Source: Victivallales bacterium (GTDB lineage: Bacteria; Verrucomicrobiota; Lentisphaeria; Oligosphaerales; Oligosphaeraceae). From it: a stretch of DNA of 9,935 nt. The notes under the pieces are model-generated. The model ran no database searches, had not been told where the DNA came from, and was given only the letters and a program-made list of their open reading frames with translations. Position numbers and translations under genes: made by a program. Shown piece after piece: positions 1 to 4,859 of this stretch. Location of the stretch: contig JAFYIW010000245.1 of NCBI GenBank assembly GCA_017538465.1, positions 1 to 9,935 on the forward strand, read 5' to 3'. Numbering within the stretch: the stretch's first letter is position 1; the number at the start of each line of letters is the position of its first letter.

Positions 1-2
1 AA

Positions 3-269
3 CGGGCGCTCCAGCAACACACGCCGCCTGAGTCCGAAGATGACCTTCTGGAGCACGATTCCGGGCTCGACGAGGAAGAAACCCACCGTTTTTCCTCCAT
101 TCTCATCAGCGTGGTGATTGTGCTTTTGCTGCTGCTCATCGTCGGCGGATGGGCCTATAAGCGCTATGAAATCAGCCGCCAGGAAAAAGCCTCGAACAAC
201 TACGAGCTTCCCTCCCTGATTCCTTCTCCCCACTTGCCACTGACCCCATTGGACATTCCAACCCCTTGA
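3..269 (+). CDS. C-terminal part of a single-pass membrane protein of unknown function (5' end outside window)
   Basis: The reading frame is open from the left edge to the TGA at 267-269 and gives the last 88 residues; the start lies upstream. Residues 8-28 of this fragment are rich in Asp and Glu. A strongly hydrophobic helix at about residues 32-52 contains a run of Val, Leu and Ile and ends in Gly-Gly-Trp-Ala-Tyr. A short basic segment (Lys-Arg-Tyr-Glu, then Arg-Gln-Glu-Lys) and a Pro-rich tail follow. I recognise no family in it. It ends 7 bases before the FtsK-like gene, so the two are probably co-transcribed, and it could supply a membrane anchor for that otherwise soluble protein; this is only an inference from position. 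The coding call is based on the open frame, typical codon use and the clear transmembrane segment. Confidence 0.72.
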   Translation, partial: RALQQHTPPESEDDLLEHDSGLDEEETHRFSSILISVVIVLLLLLIVGGWAYKRYEISRQEKASNNYELPSLIPSPHLPLTPLDIPTP

Positions 270-276
270 AGTCATT

Positions 277-2034
277 ATGGAAAACTCTGAATACCAGCTT
301 CCGCAGGCTTCCCTTTTCCCGTTGAACCCCAATTACAACAGGGAAATGATCGGCCGCGAGGAGATTGTCCAGAACGCACAGTCCATCACGGAAGTCCTGG
401 AGGAGGCCAACCTGGATGTCGCCGTCGCCAGCAGCATCTGCGGGCCGCAGGTCACCCGCTATGAACTGCGCCTAGGCCCGGGCGTCCGCCTGGAGGACCT
501 CGGCGACATTGTGCCGGAATTCCGTGCGCGGCTGGCGCCCCGGCAAATCCGGATGCTCCTACCCATTCCGGGCCGTGACCGGGCTGGCATTGAAGTCCCG
601 AACTCCCAGCGACGTTTCTGGGGATGCGGGGAATTCTTCGAGGATCGCGCCTGGACGCAAAGCAATGCCGTGATTCCGCTCCTGTTGGGACGCAACATCT
701 ATAACCGCGTCACCGTGATGGATTTGACCACTGCGCCACATCTGTTGGTTGCAGGCGACGCCAACACCGGCAAAAATCATTTGCTCGGACAATTCATGGC
801 TTCGATGATGATGCGTTTCCCTCCAGACCGTTTGCGCATCCTGGCCTTTGACGCCCGCGCCTCCGACCTCCGTCCCTTTTCCCAGGCGCCGCATTTTGTC
901 GTGCCTCCCGCCAATTCCCCTGCCGCAGGCGCGGTGTTGCTGGAGTATGCCGCAGAGGTGATGCGCGCGCGTTTTCAGGCCCTGGCGGCCGCAGGCGCGC
1001 ATAATGTCACGGACTACAACAATTCCCATCCGAGCGAGGCGTTCTGCTTTTTAGTCGTCATCCTCAATGAAATCTCTCCGTTGCTCAAAGAGGCACGCCG
1101 CGAAAAGACGCTGAATCTCTTCCACCAGCTCGCCGGGGCCGGAACCGTCGGCATCCATCTCATCGCCACCACGGAGTTCCCATATAAGGACAATTTTCCT
1201 GAAGAAGTCATGACTTGTTTCCCATGGCGAATCGCCCTGCAGACCATCCAGCCTGGCGCCTCAATGCTCATCCTGGACGAGGAGGGCGCGGAAACCCTTG
1301 GCGGAAAAGCTGATTTCCTATTGCGGGACAAAGAGATGGTCGAACGATACCAAGGCGGTTTCATCACCGAGGACGAGGCACGTGCTCTGACCAAATTCTG
1401 TGCCAACCAAGTGCAGTATTCCACTGACGACGAGCTGCGGAACGCCATGATGAAGGCCGAGCTGGATGAACGCAACGCCGCCGCGCAGGCCCGCGCCACC
1501 GCACAAGCCCCCAACCTCCCATTTGTCGAAACACCCCCCCAAGGCAACCAGAGTTCCTACATGGATGCGCTCAAGGCCATCGTCCGGGCACGCCTGGCGA
1601 CCCCTGAGCTGCTCCAGGAGCAGCTGGGCGTGGACCGCGAACGTGCGGAAAATCTGCTGGACGAACTAGCCTCGCACGACTACCTCTCCGCTCGTCAGGA
1701 CGGCACCGACGAGAGGGAAATCCGCTATGACAAACTGCCGGCGGAGGCGCAAGGCATCGCGGAGCAGACGCGCAAGACCATTGAGGAACTGTTTGCGGAA
1801 CTGGCCGGGAAAGTCGCCGCCAATGACCCGCAATCCCGTACTGTCGTGGAATTCAACAAAGGCATCCACGCCATCGGCAAGAAGATTGTCGAGGAGGCCG
1901 CGGAAGTCTGGATGGCCGCGGAGTTCGAGGACGAGAAGCGCACCGTGGAGGAAATCAGCCAGCTCATCTACCACCTGCTGGTCATGATGCTGCGCAAGAA
2001 ATGTTCGCTGGAGGACCTCTACCGCATCCTCTGA
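277..2034 (+). CDS. hisE: FtsK/SpoIIIE-like ATPase domain fused to C-terminal phosphoribosyl-ATP pyrophosphatase (HisE)
   Basis: This 585-residue protein has two parts. Residues about 35-120 resemble the FtsK alpha domain (GPQVTRYEL, then PIPGRDRAGIEVPN). Residues about 130-375 resemble the RecA-like motor: HLLVAG before the P-loop, AGTVGIHLIAT, and ILDEEGAETLGGKADFLL. The P-loop is GDANTGKN at 160-167, with Asn where Ser/Thr is expected, and Walker B reads VVILNE at 260-265, with Asn264 where Asp is expected, so ATPase activity is doubtful. An Ala/Gln-rich linker (390-427) leads to a winged-helix-like segment resembling FtsK gamma (428-484). Residues about 499-585 form a full-length HisE domain of the actinobacterial kind: HAIGKKIVEEAAEVW with EExxE at 539-543, EEISQLIYH at 558-566, and SLEDLYRIL. 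HisE hydrolyses phosphoribosyl-ATP to phosphoribosyl-AMP in histidine synthesis, and hisG follows. There are no membrane helices, unlike full-length FtsK. No ATG, GTG or TTG lies in frame at the HisE boundary, so a true fusion is the simplest reading. Confidence 0.85.
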   Translation: MENSEYQLPQASLFPLNPNYNREMIGREEIVQNAQSITEVLEEANLDVAVASSICGPQVTRYELRLGPGVRLEDLGDIVPEFRARLAPRQIRMLLPIPGRDRAGIEVPNSQRRFWGCGEFFEDRAWTQSNAVIPLLLGRNIYNRVTVMDLTTAPHLLVAGDANTGKNHLLGQFMASMMMRFPPDRLRILAFDARASDLRPFSQAPHFVVPPANSPAAGAVLLEYAAEVMRARFQALAAAGAHNVTDYNNSHPSEAFCFLVVILNEISPLLKEARREKTLNLFHQLAGAGTVGIHLIATTEFPYKDNFPEEVMTCFPWRIALQTIQPGASMLILDEEGAETLGGKADFLLRDKEMVERYQGGFITEDEARALTKFCANQVQYSTDDELRNAMMKAELDERNAAAQARATAQAPNLPFVETPPQGNQSSYMDALKAIVRARLATPELLQEQLGVDRERAENLLDELASHDYLSARQDGTDEREIRYDKLPAEAQGIAEQTRKTIEELFAELAGKVAANDPQSRTVVEFNKGIHAIGKKIVEEAAEVWMAAEFEDEKRTVEEISQLIYHLLVMMLRKKCSLEDLYRIL

Positions 2035-2090
2035 ATCCCATTCCATCACAAGCACTCTTTCCAAGCCGCCCCGGCATTATTCCAAACAAC

Positions 2091-2945
2091 ATGATTCGCA
2101 TCGCCCTCCCCAACAAAGGCAGCCTTTCCGAAGAGGCCGCCATCCTCGTCAAAGCCGCCGGCTACAGTGTCCGCCGCGACTCCAAGGAACTTTCGGTGCT
2201 GGACGCCGCCAACGACGTCGAATTTCTTTTCCTGCGTCCCCGTGACATCGCAGTCTATGTCGGGAAGGGCATCGTTGACCTGGGCATCACCGGACGCGAC
2301 TTGCTGCAGGACTCCACCGTCGAGGCGGCTGAACTTCTTGCGCTGGGCTTTGGGAAATCCCGCTTCTGCTACGCAGTGCCCAACGACAGCACCCTCACGG
2401 TCGAGCAACTCAATGGACACCGCATCGCCTCAAGTTACCCCAACATCGTCAAAGCCGACATGGCAAGACGAGGCTTTGACTGTCCGGTGACCAAACTGGA
2501 CGGCGCCGTGGAGATCTCCATTCGCCTTGGCGTCGCCGACGCCATCGCGGACGTCGTGGAGAGCGGATCCACCATGCGTCAGGCGGGTCTCAAACCCATT
2601 GGCGAACCGGTGATGCTTTCGGAAGCCATCTTGATCGCGCGCTCTGCGGAGCGTGTCTCGCAGCCGCAAATCCACTCCTTCCTCCAGCGCGTGCAGGGCA
2701 TCCTCACCGCCCGCAACTACGTCATCGTCGAGTACGACGTCCCCGCCAAGCATCTTGCCGAGGTCTGCGAGATTACCCCTGGAGTGGAATCCCCCACGGT
2801 CAGCCCGCTCTCCAAGCCCGAGTGGTTTGCCGTGAAGTCCCTGGTGCCGCGCAAGGAACTCAATGGCATCATCGACCGCCTGGAGGAGCATGGCGCCCAG
2901 GGCATCATCGTCATGGATCTGCGCACCTGCCGAATGCACTCATAA
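2091..2945 (+). CDS. hisG: ATP phosphoribosyltransferase, long form with C-terminal regulatory domain
   Basis: HisG catalyses the first committed step of histidine synthesis, condensing ATP with PRPP to phosphoribosyl-ATP. The 284-residue product begins MIRIALPNKGSLSEEA, the classic HisG start, which fixes the ATG at 2091; a longer frame opening at 2001 only overlaps the preceding gene. Residues 63-71 (DLGITGRDL) and 137-161 (DGAVEISIRLG, then ADAIADVVESGST) form the substrate and PRPP-binding catalytic region. Residues about 212-284 (ITPGVESPTVSPL, LVPRKELNGIIDRL, GAQGIIVMDLRTCR) form the ACT-like domain that lets long-form HisG be inhibited by histidine without HisZ. From memory, length and sequence are very close to mycobacterial HisG. 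It lies 56 bases after the gene carrying HisE, whose substrate is the HisG product. No Shine-Dalgarno sequence precedes it. Confidence 0.97.
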   Translation: MIRIALPNKGSLSEEAAILVKAAGYSVRRDSKELSVLDAANDVEFLFLRPRDIAVYVGKGIVDLGITGRDLLQDSTVEAAELLALGFGKSRFCYAVPNDSTLTVEQLNGHRIASSYPNIVKADMARRGFDCPVTKLDGAVEISIRLGVADAIADVVESGSTMRQAGLKPIGEPVMLSEAILIARSAERVSQPQIHSFLQRVQGILTARNYVIVEYDVPAKHLAEVCEITPGVESPTVSPLSKPEWFAVKSLVPRKELNGIIDRLEEHGAQGIIVMDLRTCRMHS

Positions 2946-2991
2946 CTCTCTTTTCATGTGGTATATTAACAATGTTTGACAAGATTTAACC

Positions 2992-3042
2992 GCCCCGCCA
3001 GTTTCGTCTCTCGCCTCGAACCTCTAACCTTCCTGGCGGGGC
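2992..3042. repeat. Perfect 10-bp inverted repeat after hisG (hairpin or weak terminator)
   Basis: GCCCCGCCAG at 2992-3001 is exactly complementary to CTGGCGGGGC at 3033-3042, leaving a 31-base loop. It lies 46 bases past the hisG stop. The stem is GC-rich and could act as a transcript 3' end or as the base of a leader structure for the next gene. No T-run follows, so it is not a standard intrinsic terminator. Most of its loop belongs to the heptanucleotide-periodic region. Confidence 0.5.
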
Positions 3043-3134
3043 CAGGGACCTGGGGCCAGAGTCCAGAACCCAGAACTTTAACCTTTAACCTTTAAACTTA
3101 ACTTTCCTCCCACCTCTCACCTCTCACCTCTAAC
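3008..3134. repeat. Degenerate heptanucleotide-periodic array in the leader of the M18 peptidase gene
   Basis: The spacer reads as successive 7-base units. From 3044 to 3134 thirteen units follow without a phase break, for example AGAACCC, AGAACTT, TAACCTT, TAACCTT, TAAACTT, then CTCCCAC, CTCTCAC, CTCTCAC, CTCTAAC. Four more units lie at 3008-3035, separated by one 8-base unit at 3036-3043. The units drift gradually from purine-containing CCAGAAC types to pyrimidine-rich CTCTCAC types. The array ends 12 bases before the ATG at 3147 and occupies the place of a ribosome binding site. It recalls the short tandemly repeated repetitive (STRR) heptamers of cyanobacteria, but its function here is unknown. 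Confidence 0.75.
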
Positions 3135-3146
3135 CTCATTACATAT

Positions 3147-4598
3147 ATGCCTACCAAGAAAGCATCTGCGAAGAAGCCCGCGCCCGTCAAGCTGTGGAAA
3201 CGTGAACCTGGCTGGGACAAATTGGGAGCCGGCGAAGAGGCCAAACTCCAGAAGTACTGCGAGGAGTACCGACAGTTCATCAGCGAGAACAAGACCGAAC
3301 GTCGTGCCTTTTCCGCCATTCTCAAACTCGCCCAGGCGAATGGCTTCAAGGACATCACCACCCTCAACGACCAGGGCAAGCGCCTCAAGCCCGGGGATGG
3401 CGTCTACCGCACGGTGGACGGCAAGACCATCCTCCTCGCCCGCATCGGCAAGGCCCCCATTGAACAGGGCATCAACCTCGTCGGCGGACATATCGACTGC
3501 CCGCGCCTTGACCTCAAGCCCTACCCGCTCTACCAGGACGAGGAGCTGGTTCTTCTGGACACCCATTACTACGGTGGCATCAAACACTACCAGTGGCTTG
3601 TCCTGCCTCTGGCACTTTACGGCGTCATCATCCGGCGTGACGGAACCAAGGTGGACATCTCCATCGGCGACCGGCCCGAGGACCCCGTGTTCACCATCAC
3701 CGACATTCTTCCGCACCTGGACATCGACCAGTCCCGCAAGACCATGGCCGAAGGCGTCAAAGGCGAGCGCCTCAATGTCGTCTGTGGCTCCCGCCCGGTG
3801 GACAAGAAGCATGACGAAAAGGATGTCTCCCAGAAAGCCAAACTCAACATCCTGCGAATCCTCAAGGAGAAATACGGCATTGAGGAGGAGGACTTCGGCT
3901 CCGCCGAAATCGAGGTCGTGCCGGCCGGCCCCGCCCGCGACTTGGGTTTCGACCGCTCGATGATTTTGGGCTATGGCCATGACGACCGCGTGTGCTCCTA
4001 CGCCGCCGCCCGTGCCGTCATCGACTTCAAGGGTGTCCCGAAGCGCACCATGGGCGCCCTGCTCTGCGACAAGGAGGAGATCGGCTCATACGGCCGTACC
4101 GGCATGGACTCCACCTTCCTGCCCAACACCGTCGCCGAACTCATCGCCGGCTGCCACGGCATGAACTACAGCGAACTGCTGGTGCGCCGGACGCTGGAAA
4201 ACACCAAGATGCTTTCCGCCGATGTCGGAACTCTGGCCGACCCCGACTACAAGGGGGTGAATTCGGACAACAACGCCGGCCGCCTCAACTGCGGTCTGGA
4301 AGTCAACAAATACGATGGCGGCAGGGGCAAAGGCGGCGCCTCCGACGCCTCCGCCGAATTCGTCGCCGAAGTCCGCAAGATCTTCAACGACGCCAAGGTC
4401 GTCTGGCAGATGTGCGAATTGGGCAAGCCCGACGTCGGCGGCGGCGGCACCATCGCGATGTACATGGCGCGCTACGGCATCCAGGTCATCGACTGTGGCG
4501 TGGGCCTGCTGTGCATGCATGCGCCTTGGGAAATCGCCGGAAAACTTGACATCTACATGGCCTACAAGGGCTACAGCGCATTTGTCGCGAACGCCTAG
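3147..4598 (+). CDS. M18-family metallo-aminopeptidase (aspartyl-aminopeptidase-like)
   Basis: This 483-residue enzyme belongs to the M18 family of dinuclear zinc (or cobalt) aminopeptidases, which remove N-terminal residues from peptides in the cytoplasm. All expected metal-site motifs are present in order: GGHIDCPRLDLKP with His115 and Asp117; GYGHDDRVCSYAA with the bridging Asp at 279 or 280; DKEEIGS with Glu310 and Glu311; SADVG with Asp359; and HAPWEI with His458. The length fits the family. The closest type seems to be the one annotated as putative M18 aminopeptidase in clostridia and Thermotoga rather than yeast Ape1, but this is from memory. The N-terminus (residues 2-19) is unusually rich in Lys, Ala and Pro, and no signal peptide is seen. 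The gene stands alone between two spacers, so it is likely its own transcription unit. No Shine-Dalgarno sequence precedes the ATG. Confidence 0.93.
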   Translation: MPTKKASAKKPAPVKLWKREPGWDKLGAGEEAKLQKYCEEYRQFISENKTERRAFSAILKLAQANGFKDITTLNDQGKRLKPGDGVYRTVDGKTILLARIGKAPIEQGINLVGGHIDCPRLDLKPYPLYQDEELVLLDTHYYGGIKHYQWLVLPLALYGVIIRRDGTKVDISIGDRPEDPVFTITDILPHLDIDQSRKTMAEGVKGERLNVVCGSRPVDKKHDEKDVSQKAKLNILRILKEKYGIEEEDFGSAEIEVVPAGPARDLGFDRSMILGYGHDDRVCSYAAARAVIDFKGVPKRTMGALLCDKEEIGSYGRTGMDSTFLPNTVAELIAGCHGMNYSELLVRRTLENTKMLSADVGTLADPDYKGVNSDNNAGRLNCGLEVNKYDGGRGKGGASDASAEFVAEVRKIFNDAKVVWQMCELGKPDVGGGGTIAMYMARYGIQVIDCGVGLLCMHAPWEIAGKLDIYMAYKGYSAFVANA

Positions 4599-4767
4599 CG
4601 GAGCGTCTGCCAAATCCGTTCCATGGTTTTGCAAACGCCATACTAGCAGGTTCGCGATTTGTTTTGCGGATCCCGAGCAAAAGGCGGACGGATGTGGTGG
4701 CGACAGGAAACGGGCGGACCTTCACCTGCTCCGGTTCCAGAAAGCCGCTGTTCCGCCTCTTGACCAA
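4599..4767. other. Intergenic spacer with no recognised feature
   Basis: This is the first part of the 261-base gap between the aminopeptidase and the HD-hydrolase gene. I see no convincing terminator, promoter pair, tRNA or small gene in it. The open frames that cross it lack recognisable protein content. A promoter for the downstream operon is expected here or shortly after, but I cannot place it. Confidence 0.5.
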
Positions 4768-4835
4768 GATGCGTAAGACGCAGCTAACCGGCTGCCGCAT
4801 CCGAGTGCCCCTCCCGGGGCTCGCCTCCGGGAGGG
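4768..4835 (+). promoter_or_regulatory. Structured GC-rich leader upstream of the pgpH operon (two hairpins)
   Basis: First element: GATGCG at 4768-4773 pairs with CGCATC at 4796-4801 and encloses an inner stem, GCAGC at 4780-4784 with GCTGC at 4791-4795. A competing small hairpin, TGCGT at 4770-4774 with ACGCA at 4778-4782, is mutually exclusive with both. Second element: CCCTCCCGG at 4809-4817 pairs perfectly with CCGGGAGGG at 4827-4835, extended inward by one G-T and one G-C pair around a 5-base loop. It ends 24 bases before the ATG at 4860. The strong second hairpin could be a terminator for the upstream gene, but no T-run follows it, so a 5' leader element is at least as likely. No known riboswitch class is recognised. 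Confidence 0.45.
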
Positions 4836-4859
4836 AGGCCTATCAGTGTTTCTGCGCCA

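Noticed and set aside
1561..2034. Separate hisE start inside the fusion gene, for example ATG 1561 or the rare ATT at 1780
   Set aside because: ATG 1561 would still include the winged-helix-like segment and has no ribosome site; ATT starts are very rare. Independent initiation is possible but not supported by the sequence.
2001..2090. Longer hisG reading frame starting at 2001
   Set aside because: The extra 30 residues overlap the HisE coding end in another frame and have no HisG similarity; the product matches the family exactly from the ATG at 2091.
2035..2090. Terminator between the fusion gene and hisG
   Set aside because: Only a 4-bp GCCG/CGGC hairpin is present, too weak to terminate; the two genes are more likely co-transcribed.
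2946..2990. Possible promoter with TTGACA at 2976-2981 in an AT-rich stretch
   Set aside because: No acceptable -10 box lies 16-18 bases downstream, and the TATATT at 2962-2967 lies upstream of it. The AT-rich patch may hold a promoter, but I cannot define one.
3044..3134. CRISPR array or short coding repeat as explanation for the periodic leader
   Set aside because: Units are only 7 bases with no spacers, and the region has no convincing start codon or coding character.
3117..3980. Long open frame on the minus strand (287 codons)
   Set aside because: It lies antisense to the well-supported M18 peptidase gene and its translation resembles no family; such shadow frames are common in GC-rich coding DNA.
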